A stretch of DNA of 64,000 nucleotides, from the NCBI GenBank assembly GCA_963669155.1, contig OZ022583.1, forward strand, positions 8,589,066-8,653,065, given 5' to 3'. Under the pieces are notes generated by a model. The model did no database searches and had not been told where the DNA came from. It was given only the letters and a program-made list of their open reading frames with translations. The DNA is from Arbacia lixula (Eukaryota; Echinodermata; Echinoidea; Arbacioida; Arbaciidae). The position numbers and the translations under genes were made by a program. This document shows positions 1 to 12,257 of the stretch, piece after piece (position 1 is the stretch's first letter; each line of letters begins with the position of its first letter).

Positions 1-560
1 TGTGTGTATGTATGTTTGTGGGGGATGGGGGGTAAGTGTGTATATATACGTCTGCATGTGCGTGAATGAATGTGTGTTTGTATGTGACTGACAGTATTTC
101 ATGTGAGTTTACATGTGTACACGTGTTTTTGTGTACGTGTTTGTTTGATGGATTGTGCAAGTTTGTGTGTGTTTATGGCCGTACGAGTGTGTGTGAGCTT
201 GTGTGCGTATGTGCGTGTGTGTCTTTGTTCGGGGTATGTTTGAGTGTATATAAAAGTGTTTGAATAAATATGTGTTTGTATATGAGTGAGAGTATTTCAT
301 GTGAGTACTGTGTATGTATGTGTTTTAGTGTGTATGCATGTGAGATTGATTGCGCGTGTATGTGTGTGTTTCCATGTCAATACATGAATGCGTTTGTGTG
401 GGAGTGTGTGTGTGTGTGTGTGTTTGTTTATGTATGTGCGTTTATAATGCGTGTCTGCATGTTCGTATATTCGAGTGAAGACATATGTGTTCATGTGAGA
501 GTGATTATGTGTAAGTATGCAAGTGACTGTGTAAGTATTTGTATGTAGTGAGATGTGTAC
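1..560. repeat. Degenerate TG-rich simple-repeat block
   Basis: Almost the whole stretch is TG, TGTA and TGTT steps on the + strand with frequent interruptions, and it runs off the left edge. Phrases such as 'gagagtatttcatgtgagt' and 'gacagtatttcatgtgagt' recur about 200 bases apart, so part of it is a higher-order tandem duplication and not only dinucleotide slippage. The Cys/Val-rich frames read through it are artefacts of the repeat. Confidence 0.85.
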
Positions 561-756
561 CATGTGAGTGGGTGTGTCTATAATGTTGCTTAAAATTTGG
601 AAGTGCTGGAATGAGATTGGTGTCTGCACGGGCGCGGGTGTTGGCTAAAAAGGATTCATCAGAACACGAGTCGGAATTTGGGAGACTGGGCCAGTGTCTC
701 GGCGATTATCAGTTCAAAATGAGCATACCGCACGATGTTAAGGTGGGTAGAGTGGG

Positions 757-770
757 GTTACCGTGGTAAC
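757..770. promoter_or_regulatory. RFX X-box-like palindrome
   Basis: GTTACC-GT-GGTAAC is a perfect 6-bp inverted repeat with a 2-bp spacer. It fits the RFX-family consensus GTNRCC(N0-3)RGYAAC in both halves. RFX factors commonly act near the starts of cilia genes, but no first exon is recognisable beside it. A single 14-bp match may be fortuitous. Confidence 0.4.
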
Positions 771-2011
771 GGAGGAGATTCGAGACAAAAACTTGGATGA
801 AGATTTATTCGACCTTAAAATGTGAGACGACGTTCCATTTACACAGTCTCAACGCCGTTTTATCTTGTTTTCCGTTAAAAAAAATCCATGTTATGATTTT
901 TAGATGAAAATTGGACTGCCGTGGACTCACAACGGCTGGATGATATTCTGAAGATTATGAAGAGAGAAAAAAAACAATCGGATATGAAAGTCAGCATATA
1001 AAAAAAGTGAAAATAAAAGAACGATAAGGAATGAAGACTTGCGCGTGACCTGTGAAAATAGAAAGCGAAAAACGGTAGGCAATACGGGAGCACCATCAAT
1101 CAATTTTGATGGTAAAGCAATAAATTTGGCGACGGCGCGACTGCGGCGAAAAGCGTACTGGATGTCACATGTAATGTGTCAATACTGCGCGCGCACACAC
1201 AGCGCAAGAAGTGAGAAATTGATGTAGTCTTCGATTAGAGAAGCTCATAGTTTCCATTTTATAATGATCATTATTATAGGCATCGTTTAGCGTTAAAGTT
1301 CCTTCAGAAATAGTAGTATTTTTAAGGGTATTTTTGATGACGCCATGAACTTAACGAGAAGCATAAAACCATGACACCAAGTGGGGCTTTTTAGTAATTT
1401 TCACGCGCCGAAGTCTGAGTGATGGAGACTAGTGGCAAATGGACTTGCGCGTTCAAACACTACGGTTCCGCCGCGATCGTTAGCAACCAACATATTCTGC
1501 TCATTTTTGGTTGATTTGAAATCAGTGTGCTTGCTTGCCATGGCTAAGCGCCCTTTTGTCATGTTTTCACGCGCTCTTAATCTCTCGCACTGTTTCCGTG
1601 CCCGTTTGAGTCGGCTAATAAGGCGTATTGTATTTCACAGTTTGGGGCAAATTATGATGAATGTGCGAACGTCACCACGCCTTCATTATAGCCTGCTGAT
1701 TGTTAACGGAAGTCGCTGATTCTACCGGCCCACGAGCCAGCCAACCGCGGTCGGGCTGCATCCGTATAGCCTTTCGCTCAGGGGAGATGGAGAAACATGC
1801 CTTTCGCGTTTTTTTTTCTTGGAATGATGTCCACTCCCTTCCTCCTGTACTTAAATGAAGAAAATGCGTATTCAAATAGTTTGATAGGTAAAATTCACTC
1901 GACGTCAGGGTTTATGTGTAAGAATTTGTAAAAGTTTAGATTATAAATGTTGGAAAGCTTAGGAGAGAAGGAAAAGGAAAAAATAAAGAGAGAAGGAAAG
2001 GTGTGAGAGGT

Positions 2012-2034
2012 AGAGAGAGAGAGAGAGAGAGAGA
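2012..2034. repeat. (GA)n microsatellite
   Basis: About eleven uninterrupted GA units on the + strand, embedded in a purine-rich segment from about 1960 to 2075. Confidence 0.9.
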
Positions 2035-4202
2035 TCGAACATATAAGATGGAGAAAGAGAGAGAACATAAGAGGAAGAAGGTATATATCTGTATTTTGTC
2101 AAAATGAAATTGATGAAGTTCTTCGTTCTTTGTTATACATTTCTCCTCTCTTCTTCGTGACAGAATATTAACGATTTTCTTTCATATAAGGGTAATGTTT
2201 GATTCACTCACGTGGTTGTTAAACGAGCCTGCCTAACCATGTATACTGTAATGTGTACTAATGTATGGATGCTGCTCTCTTATGTTTTTATATGATTTTT
2301 TTTATCAGGTCTTGGTGATAGTGATCTTTTACGTTAGATTACTGTCAAGAAAAACTGAAAGAAAAATCAGAACGGATGTGCTGATCGTAGGGTATTCGGG
2401 TAGTACATTTTATTGCTTTCCTAATATTTAGTAGTCTTAGAAGGTTGAACACGTATCGAATGCTTTAAAGAGCAGCCGTAGACAGACAGAACCCCAAATA
2501 AACATATGTTTACTCAACTCCTTCAAGCAGAATGGAGGGAATGAAATCAAATCACCGGGAGAAAATGCAAATGTTTTAAAGATAGAAACGACTGGCGACT
2601 GATGCGCCTTTAAAGGAACGGATACGGGAGTTTATCTGTGCGTGAGGGTGCGAGGCAGCAGCGGAATGCGCGGGCTCTCAGCGAAATTGCGGCCGTCACA
2701 TCAGCCCTAGCATGAGCGATGGGCCACTAACTTGTTGCACGCGGCGATGGCCGAGATGAAAAATGAACGAGCTGACAATCTTGGCGACACGTCCATTTTC
2801 CCTCCGCCACACAGTGCCAAAGTAAAGGGGATTCCTTCTGACAAGGGCACAAAATTAATCGCTTGGTTCAGTCCCCCGATTGCGCACGTCTCACTGTCCG
2901 CACGTTTTGATTCCTCTATATCATATCACTATTAGGTCGGGGAAGAAAAATATTTTGCGCTAATGGTGCAAACGAAAAACAAACAATATTATGAATCACG
3001 AATGATAGATATATTTTTCTCTCCATCTGGGGTGTGCTTTTATCTGATTATCTGAGAGTGAAAATAAATAGACTGTAGGTCGGAAGAACGATTGGTGTTC
3101 TTCTCAAAAGCTTCTCTGTTCCAACAAGTCAAAGGCCCGGGTGTGGGAGTGAAAATTATGTCAAGATTGGAGTGGAAATGCAGGCTATTCGATTTCACTC
3201 TTGATGTAGAACGTTAGGGATACTTCAGACAACTGGACATAAAAGGCACACCATCAACTGTCTTATATTCAGATTGATGCCGTTACAATGTGAGAAAATA
3301 TCAAAAGTGTGATATTGATATTTCCGTATAGTAAAGCATAATTGTTCCTAGAATTGTCGTTTTATCATGTTTATCGGTCCGTGTGTTTAATCAGGCTCCT
3401 CTTCTACCCCCTCCTCCCCTCCCGATACTCACGTCGCATTGCCGTATAATGTTGTTACAGAATTACACTATTTAAACGTGTAAACATTATTAGGCCTATG
3501 CATACATTTTGGCATTTCTGTGAAATTGTAAAATTAAGATTTACATATCTTTTAATTCAGTCATTTTTCTCAATCAATAGACATCAAAGTGTTACAAGTT
3601 GAGAATATCTGGCTGTCACCGTGAAATACCTCATGCAATATGAATGCCGCCAGTCTGTGATCAATAGAGATACTTTGTTGAACGGAATCTCTCCCTTTAA
3701 ATAAGAGAGTGGTCTTTATAGTCTCTTTTGTTTTGTCCGTGTTGGGGAGGGGTCAGAAGGGGGCGGGGGATTATCGCGGACAGATCAAACTCGCCAGAAT
3801 TTATCTTGCCCGGGCGCAGTGCTCCATTTTCATTCCCGAAATTGCGAAGGCGGGAACTTTGACAGTGCGGATTGGTGGAAAGAGATAAAGGATGACGACT
3901 CTCAATTGTTCTCGACAGCCGTTTTATCTCACTTCCCCCCTTCCAATGCCCCTGTTCTCTGCCAGGGTACCTGCTAACCCAACTCTAGCAAACACTCTTT
4001 TCTTGACTACATTTTAATTTCCAGGGTGTTCTCTCCTATCTTATATAAAGCCTCTCTCAGATTTATAGTCAAATAAAACGCAACACACGCGCGCGACGCC
4101 TGTATGATATGAATGATAGCGTTATACGTTGACGAATCGCGTGTGCGCATCCAACTGTCGGAATCGTTCTAGATCCTAGATCGTCCATAGTACATTGCAA
4201 GC

Positions 4203-4223
4203 GCGTTTGAGGACTTCAAACGC
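4203..4223. repeat. Short perfect hairpin
   Basis: GCGTTTGA and TCAAACGC form a perfect 8-bp stem with a 5-base loop. There is no U-tract or neighbouring gene end, so a terminator role is not suggested. Confidence 0.55.
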
Positions 4224-4499
4224 ACACTTCCGTGCGCATACAATCTGCGGGCTAACCAGACGGCGACACTCTATGATAATAATGGTGACCGAGCGGGTGC
4301 CTTTAAAGGAGTAACGAATTGCTCCACTCAAGTTCATTTTTCAAGTGAAATGGAATTGTCATATTTTGAATTAGAGCGTCATTTCTGGCCCCTGCCCTGC
4401 CCAAACTAACACAGGGATGTTTCACTCACCGCCCGCTCTGCTCAGATAAGAGCTTCTTCACGTCCGTTTCCTCTTTAAACAATTATGCGGATCGGGCTC

Positions 4500-4943
4500 C
4501 ATCTCTCCTCTGCTCCCCGTGTCTCTCTACTTCTCCCACAGTCTCTCTCAAGACTCCCCCTACCCTCCCCTCTCGCTCTTGCTCCCTCTTTTCGTCACAC
4601 ATACTTATTCTTGTTGCTGAATCTGTGTCTCTCTGTACTGAACGTGTCGCTCACTGGTTCTGTATCTGAGTCTTTCATTCTCTCTCTCTATCTGCATTTC
4701 TCTCTCCCCTCTTCTCATCTATCTCTCCACCTCTCCTCCCTCGTCCCTTATACTCGCCCCCTTTTCTTCTATCTACCCCTCCCCCTCTCACCGTCCTTTC
4801 GTTCTCTCTCTCCGTTCCGTACACTCGTCCCTCTTTCTTCTCTCTCTCCCTCTTCCTCTCACCGTAATTTCGTTCTCTCTCTCGCCCTCTCTCTGAATTG
4901 CTCTCTTCCCTCTACTCATCCCTCTTTCTTCCCCCCCACCCGT

Positions 4944-4994
<51 letters not shown>

Positions 4995-5065
4995 TTGTCT
5001 CACTCTCTTTTCTCTCTCTCTCCCCCTCTCTCTCCGTCCTATCGTTCTCTCTCATTCTTTATAGT
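4500..5065. repeat. CT-rich polypyrimidine tract
   Basis: Over 500 bases of TCTC/CCTC/CTTT on the + strand with a nearly pure (CT)n core around 4948-4995 and a C7 run at 4931-4937. The 208-residue Ser/Leu-rich open frame across it is a by-product of the repeat and not a gene. Confidence 0.9.
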
Positions 5066-6764
5066 AATTGATATCGCCGTATTGGTAAAAATGGACATGA
5101 ATGGTAGGTGAAGATGCAAAGTGGGGCACGTCAGATGCGATTTCACTCCAGCTTCTTTACCTCACCGCTCCAAAATGGTCCTACAATTTAAAAAAAGAGA
5201 CAAAATATAGAAAAAAAAGAAAGCGTAGAATGTTCCATTTTAACTCAAGTGACTCGGTGACTTCTATTTATTTCTGTATTCCTTCTCTGGTCGCGCGCGT
5301 ACGCTTTTAAGACTTTCATGAAGAACAAAAAAACTGGATCTCAACCTACTCAGGTTGACACGCGATACTGCCTGACCTGGCTGCAAGTTGTTAAATATGC
5401 ACCGATTTGCGCCGCTAGTTTTGTTCCTATAAACGTAATGTTGCTGGAAAATAATAAAACCAGACGGCGCTCGCAAAATCACGGAGCACAAACACAGGGA
5501 CATTTGCACAAGATCGGCGTCATAACGGTACCTAAGTAATTAACCCAAACGCCTCGCGTAATATGGGTCACAGCGATCAGCCGCGTTACGTGTCAGAAAT
5601 TGGGCAATTGTTTTCTTTTCCGCGTATCGCGGCCTAATGAAATTGAATTAATCTCGTCGCTTTTCCTGTTAGATTCAACACGAACCGATAGCATGGTTAG
5701 CTCTCTGCATCCAAAAGTCTACACTACATATACACAGCGAAAGTGCCTAATTGGCGCGAGCGCCTTTTTCGCAGTATCCACTTTGGTTGAGAGTAAACAA
5801 GAAGGGGTCGTTTGGGCGTATTCGTTGTGATATGTGTGCTCTCGTTTTTTCACCTGTGTAAAGCAATTGCATGATAAATAATCCAGACAGTTTGAAAGTA
5901 ATCAAATCAAATCTGGTATCCACCATTACAGAGACGGCAATATGACCGCAATCACCGATTCGAATGAATTTCAATTCGGTGCATATCCGGAATATCATGA
6001 TTTCATTCAGAGAAGATGTTCATTTTGTAGCTTTCATTGCTTGCAGTAGATCAACCAAACACTTTCAAAGAATATAACGAGCTCGAACCATCGAACACCG
6101 TGACCACTTCTTAGCATCCGGTGGTTAATTCGAAAGTTAACTCCACATCACCCGACAATAAAGATATTCTCAATATATCCATTTAGTTGTCTACTTGCAC
6201 TGTTGGTTGATAATTAACCAAAAGTTAACTTGAATCAACTAAAGAGATATATAAAAGCTTCATAAATACATGATATTGTAATGCCTTCCTACATTACAAA
6301 GCTCTTTGCTTACAGTAAGAAATCCGACTTATGTCGAAGGCAATGATTATCATTATTGATGATGTGATGTATTGTATGTGGCAATAACGTGACATTATTT
6401 CACTTTAATAAACGATGCAAACATTCATTTGCATTCATGGGAATATCATGCTATATACTGTAAACTTTTTCAAGTACTTTTATGTGTATGAAATATTCAT
6501 ATGCTCAGTGCGTTTGTTGATTATTACTATATCTTATCATGGATGCATGCAGAAGAAAATTAAAAAGAAAATGTCAACAAGTCATCGTCGCGCAGATTAG
6601 AAAACTAAGAATGGGTCATGTGGGTAGATCGGCTGTTTGGTTTGAATAGTCATCTTCCTCTCTCTGTTTCCCCTCCTTATACAGACACTAAAGACATGTA
6701 AGATGAGCATTGACATGGTTGAACTGTAGAACAGCACGAGCGGAAACCGACTCCTCCCGAAGAC

Positions 6765-6804
6765 GTGTAGCGAACTTTTCCGGAGTGTAGCGAACTTTTC
6801 CGGA
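6765..6804. repeat. Perfect 20-bp tandem duplication
   Basis: The unit GTGTAGCGAACTTTTCCGGA occurs twice head to tail without a mismatch (6765-6784 and 6785-6804). It sits just upstream of a TCACACCT half-site at 6813-6820. The exact identity points to a recent duplication. Confidence 0.95.
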
Positions 6805-7449
6805 GCTTGTCGTCACACCTTTCCACAATCCCCAGGTAGAGATTGCCCGTCAAGGTTACAAATTTGCCACGTGTATATCAAAAGACATATAACTTGAATA
6901 GAACATGTCATTATATTCTTAAATAGCACCCTTAACTCGAACTCACCATGTTTGAAGAGTGACTCACACAATGTAGCATCCCAGGTTCAAACGGGAATGT
7001 AGCCTGGAGTCCAGGCGGTTTGACTTTTCGAATCCGATCTATCACAAGTACGTGTATACCTTTGGGCCTAGAATTGATAAGACTAATTCTTCTCATCTCC
7101 CAACCCACATCGGGCTATCTGTCCGTCCCGGAGAAGAAAAACAAAAGATTAATTAGTCTTCGCAACCACACCCGTTTATCAGAAAGTTAGTTTGGACTAG
7201 AAACTTTTCATGATTGTTTTTGTTCTTCAATGGATGTAATAAATTCTTCATACCTTTATATTTAAAAAAAAAATCATCCATTATGTTGTTTATGGACGTG
7301 CTTAAAATCAAGTATGGGAGCTTGCTGTCTGTTTGAGTTAATGTTGTTTGACGCGTATTCATGATATTTGTTATGATAAACAAAATTTTTGACTGCGTTT
7401 GGCAATCTCTTTATCATGTTTATCTGTTTATAGTTCAATGTATTTCAAT

Positions 7450-7488
7450 ATATTTCTACCGGATATTTCTACCGGATACTTCTACCGG
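7450..7488. repeat. 13-bp tandem repeat, three copies
   Basis: ATATTTCTACCGG is repeated at 7450, 7463 and 7476; the third copy has one substitution (ATACTTCTACCGG). Confidence 0.95.
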
Positions 7489-7942
7489 ATTTTTGCAGAC
7501 TATTCCACAGCACTGTTGACAAATTTTACTCTTTTTTTTTTTATTTCTAATACAATTCATATTCAAAATTGTTTTAATAGTTGTCAACACGAATGTATAA
7601 ATCAAATTTTAATGAAAGGACTTTCTAGGGTAATTTCCATTTCCATTTTAGGTTTAGAACCGGAATGAAGAATAGTGTGCGCCAAAACAATTCAGAGAAA
7701 AGGAGAGTAAAAAGGGTTTTAATTACACTAAAGTGTCTAAAAAAATGTTGTTGACATGAATTTCATAATGATTAGGTATAGCCCTATTATACTACATTTC
7801 GCATTAATGTAGTTCAGAGTTTATCACTGCCTGAATGGGAGCGTTCCCATGGCAGATCCTTGCCGCTGTCGTTTTCAAAGACAATCATATTGGGTTGTTA
7901 AACACAATTTTCCACGTAAGATATAATGCCATCTTTGCGTTG

Positions 7943-8232
7943 GTGCACCATTAATACACGTCATTCCTATATAGCATCATTTTGTCTAGCATAAAAGAGG
8001 TTAACTGTTTTGTACGTGCTTTTGTTACATTCGTGCGCCAGTAATACGCACGAGTTCCATAGAGCAGCATTTTGCAAGAGTTATCTCGTAAAGTGTCGCA
8101 GCAGTTTCACTTGTGCGGCAGTAACACACACGACTCCCTCAGACCATCGTTTAGTCTGGCACAGAGGGAGTTAACTTTTTATATGCAGCTGTTTCTGTAG
8201 AGCAGATTGTGTCTGGCATGCGAGGGGTTAAC
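7943..8232. repeat. Degenerate tandem array of ~60-90 bp units
   Basis: Three related units start at 7943, 8033 and 8113 with GTGC..CA, followed by TAAyACrCAC, an AGCATC/AGCAGCATTTTG block, TCTrGCAyA and a closing GTTAACT. A truncated fourth copy covers about 8193-8232 (TAGAGCAG...TCTGGCAT...GGGGTTAAC). Spacing is irregular (about 90, 80 and 58 bases), as expected for an old, eroded array. A further copy lies at 17.04 kb, so the unit belongs to a dispersed repeat family. I cannot name the family. Confidence 0.7.
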
Positions 8233-9625
8233 AATATCTACATTGTAAATGTCTTTGTTGTAGTGCAACAATACTTTGAGCAAATTACAAGCGGCGTGCG
8301 TGTGAATGCACCCGAGTTCGCACACTCATTTCACCACCTCCTGTGCCCATTTAGTAATGCATTATATATTCTCATGATTAAGCATGTTTCCATTGATTAG
8401 TATCTGTTTACAGCAAAAAGTAGGCCTGTCAAAGAAGATGTTTTAGTGCCTTATGTCTCGCGGTTGTGATCCAGATGATATTGAGCTTAAATTAGATAAC
8501 AAAACCCTAAATCAAGATGATTTGAATAGAAGCATAACATTGAGAGCAGCGTTTGGTCAAAGGTTTGCGGCAAATTTGTACAAGTCCAAAGACAATTAGG
8601 TAATTTTTTAAATATCATAATCAGCATGATTGAGGAAAGTTGGTCCCTTTTGATCTTAAGGAAGTTTAGGCAGCTTTACACAACGCTCTTCCTCAGTCAT
8701 ATCATTACAATTTCAAGAAATATCTTACAAATCTCATATAGAGTTGGAATTTGTTCTTATAAGTAGAAAGGCGAATAGAAAATCTCAATGATTTTCTTTT
8801 ATTTTCAGACATTACTATATTCATGTTAGTCATACTTTTTATATTTTGTAAGTATTATCTGTATGTGTATGTCAATAAGATTGAGAACGCTGAGGGGGGA
8901 TTCAGGCAGTTCACAAATATTTCGATATATCACGATTTTACAAGTCATAATGATACATAGCAATTCATATTTTTATCAAAATATGTGATGTATCTGAAAC
9001 AAAATAACCCGATCGGAGAGAAAAGCAGAAAAATAAAGGCAAGAATCACGTTACTATTTTGAGGTTGGGTTGGGTGTCGGGATATGAGAGAGACTTTCCA
9101 CCAAGTTTCAGGGCCATCCATTCTCATGTGTCGCCCGAGCTAATAAAAGGTCTGCGTCGTTGCGTCACGCGCTGCGCTAAACACACATTTATCTCCCCCT
9201 GATCGATTTCGGCTCCCGATAAGTCGACCGAACAAGCACAGGCATTTCATATTATCAGCCCAATGAAATTCAACTCGCCTTGCGCGGGCACGGACTGGCG
9301 GTTCGGCTTAGGTCATGCCTCTCTCTCTCTCCCTTCCTCCCCCTTCTCTCTCTATCTCTCTCTCCATCGTCGCCTCGTCTCTGTGTTTTCTTAATTTCAT
9401 AATAATACCAATCAACGCAAAAACAATTAATATCCAGTCACTCGTGCCGCTTTCCCATCCATCGGTCTGTTTTCCACACCAAACTCGATAAAGGCAATTT
9501 CCTTCGGTGTGTCAGGAGCTCTCCCTCCCGTCAACTCCCGGTGTCGCCACGGATGGCGGCTCGTCCGCCCCGGCCGTCTGGCGGGAACGGGGAGCGTTTG
9601 TCAGATGGATGGACGAAGAACGGAG

Positions 9626-9627
<2 letters not shown>

Positions 9628-9680
<53 letters not shown>

Positions 9681-9850
9681 GGGAGAGGGTGTAGGACAGA
9701 AGTAATATAGGGGGAAAAGGATAAGGGGGAGGGCGGGGTTGACAGAGAGAGGGAAAAAGGGAGATATGGAAAAGAGAGAATGGATCTAGGATGGGAGGGT
9801 TGAAGAAAGAAGGATAGGTGAAAACAGAGTGAAGTATGAAGGAGAAGAAA
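9628..9850. repeat. (GA)n microsatellite with purine-rich flank
   Basis: A near-pure GA core at about 9628-9675 is followed by about 170 bases of G/A-rich DNA. Ser/Leu frames on the - strand are repeat translations. Confidence 0.9.
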
Positions 9851-10321
9851 CGAGGAAGGCAGAACGATAAAGGGCGTATGTATATGGGCGTGTGCGTGTG
9901 TGTGTGTGGCAGTAGGGTAAAGGAAAACACGAATAAGAAGCATGAAAAAGAAAAGGAGGAGAAGGAAGGGAATGTATATCATTTTGTTGTGATGAGGTGT
10001 GCATTATGTTTTTGCAAGTGTGTTTGGCGTGGGGTGCAAATTATAGTACATGTGGAAAATGGAAATGACATAATGATAGAAAAAGAAAATAAGATGATAA
10101 AGTAACAAATGGATCATATGGTTGCTGCCGTATAATCATGAGTCGGCCACAAATACAATAAGCAAAATTAGGTAACTCGCCTCCAACGTAAAAGCAATGT
10201 GAACGACTATCATTAAGGGTTAAATAACTTACTTTTGAAATGATAAGATGGAAGAATATATCGCGAGGGATGTACACATTTTCTTCATACGGAACTTACC
10301 ATAAATGTGATATTTACAAGT

Positions 10322-10370
10322 GTTGCCATGACATTAGTATACAGCACATGTGCCTCATAACCATGGCAAC
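10322..10370. repeat. Inverted pair GTTGCCATG / CATGGCAAC
   Basis: GTTGCCATG at 10322-10330 and its exact reverse complement at 10362-10370 flank 31 bases that contain the palindrome GCACATGTGC. Read on the - strand, the right arm extends to GGTTGCCATGGTTAT. That same 15-mer occurs on the + strand at about 19198-19212. It resembles a degenerate RFX X-box. Confidence 0.6.
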
Positions 10371-11199
10371 CGCGATCGTGGCGATGTCGTGTGAGTCTCT
10401 CATGAGCAAATACGCTCTCATCAAATACATGCACATCAACATTATGTGCGAGTGTAATATAGAGATGATAGATGTGCATGATATTTGAAACAGAGCAAAC
10501 CCGCCTATCTACACGAAATAACACTTCGCCGAAAGCTGACATCGAATGCGAATGAATGAAAATGCAAGGGTTGATGCTACCCCTTTTCTGGGAGCATGCC
10601 CGGTTGGGTAAAGGTGGCCCGAATCTTGAACTTGCCACGTTCGTAAACGGTATGAAATATGTATGCTCGGGCGTTTGCCTCTCCCCAATTTGTGTGCGTC
10701 TGTCAGATTGTTGACAAGAACGTCGTCCGAATGTCGCCAGGAGACGGGCTTGTAAACGCTTACTGCTCAGAGAAGTAATTAGTCATGTGAAAAGGCTAAG
10801 AATAGAACCCCCACCCCACCGTTTGTCCTCTTCTACCCCCGTTTGGGATGTAGCTGTGATGTATTTTCTAGAAAACGATTGAGGAAAGTAGTGATGAGAG
10901 ATATGGGGGTATAACGTTATGTAGAGGATGATGTGTGGAAGAGCTGAACACGTGCGAGTAGTGGAAACGCGGTCGGGAAAGGAGCGTTTGAACAGTGGGC
11001 GCCTCACATGCACGTCCCCCTCGTACTCTCCCTCCCTCTTCATCTGCATTTCTTCCTGTATCTATCACCCCCTCCCCACCGTCTCTATGTTTCTTTCTTC
11101 ATCACTCTCTCCTTTCCTTTTCCATCTCTATGTCTTTCTTTGTCCTTCTTTATTCAAAGTAACATTTCGCCCCTCTTTATTTTCCTTTCACCCTTTCTC

Positions 11200-11375
11200 T
11201 CGTGTGCGCACACATACGCATACACACATAAACACACAAGCACACATACACACACAAAGACACACACGTGTATATATGTGTACATACATATATACATGCA
11301 CATACTCATAAAGACACACATACATTTACACACACATATGCACACATACATACATACATACGCTAAAGCGCATCA
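11200..11375. repeat. CA-rich degenerate simple repeat
   Basis: Alternating CA/TA/CATA steps (ACACATACACAC, CATACATACATA) over about 175 bases, downstream of a pyrimidine-rich stretch at about 11020-11200. Confidence 0.85.
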
Positions 11376-12202
11376 CAAACATATGTGCACACGCAACGAA
11401 TGCATACCACGGTCAATATAATTCATACTCCTTCTGTTACATATTTTTTCTTATATACTCTCTCTCTATCCTTCCACTTCCCTTCTCTTCTCACCATCCT
11501 GTTCTTCACATTGTTCTCTCTGTTTCTCCCTACACCCCTGTCTTGTTCTTCAGTCTTCTTCCCTCCTCCATACCCATCTCGCCTTCTGCTCATCCATCTA
11601 CATCGTTAGTTTCTTCTTGTTACTGTTCCTATTTAGCTTATGTCTCACTCTTGCTCCTGTATGCAGTCCTCTTCTTGAAAAGTATTTTTAAGTCTCTCAC
11701 TACCATTGGCACAAATATGTGTAATAATTCATTATGGCTTTAAAGGACCGGTAATGTAAGGGTTAAGATGATGACACTGCAGACACAAGTTACTGTGTTG
11801 TAATCAAAAGAGGAAACGAAATGTGATGGATAAAGCAACTTAGACCAATTTAGACTATTTTGATAATGGTCGAATGAATAGCGATGTTGTATCCTCTATT
11901 CCACTTGTTTCAACAAAACAGCTGAATGCCCCCGTTTAAGATGAAAACTAAAAATGTCAAAAGATGCTGATCATCGACATCAAACTAACACAACGTCAAA
12001 AATAAAAAATGAAAAACACATAGAGGAATAGTGAGAAGTGGATGCAACTTGGATACAGATGGAGGACACATTCCCTATTTTATATTGTAAAGATTCAAAA
12101 CCAGAACATGCTGACTTAAACAGCAATGAATGACTAAATTTATCCCCAGCGATTAAACTAGCACGATTTCCATTATTGATATGGGGATGGGGTTTGTATG
12201 CA

Positions 12203-12204
<2 letters not shown>

Positions 12205-12249
<45 letters not shown>

Positions 12250-12257
12250 GGGGGGGG
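12205..12257. repeat. (TG)n followed by poly-G
   Basis: About 21 TG units end in GAGGGGGGGGGG, giving a compound (TG)n-(G)n tract. The - strand frame with a His/Thr run is its translation. Confidence 0.9.

Larger units (their letters stand above)
561..9300. other. Upstream intergenic DNA, no gene seen
   Basis: AT-leaning unique sequence without a convincing coding frame: open frames are short, often lack ATG and resemble no known protein. It contains a palindromic X-box-like site near 0.76 kb, a short (GA)n near 2.0 kb, a hairpin near 4.2 kb, a 0.56-kb pyrimidine tract, two small tandem repeats (6.77 and 7.45 kb) and a degenerate array near 8 kb. A perfect T-box half-site TCACACCT lies at 6813-6820. 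Exons of an unrelated gene that are very short or poorly conserved could be missed. Confidence 0.6.

Noticed and set aside
4203..4223. Hairpin as a transcription terminator
   Set aside because: Eukaryotic context, no U-tract and no adjacent gene end.
4485..5111. 208-codon Ser/Leu-rich + strand open frame
   Set aside because: It is a direct translation of the CT-rich tract, with no domain or biased codon use beyond the repeat.
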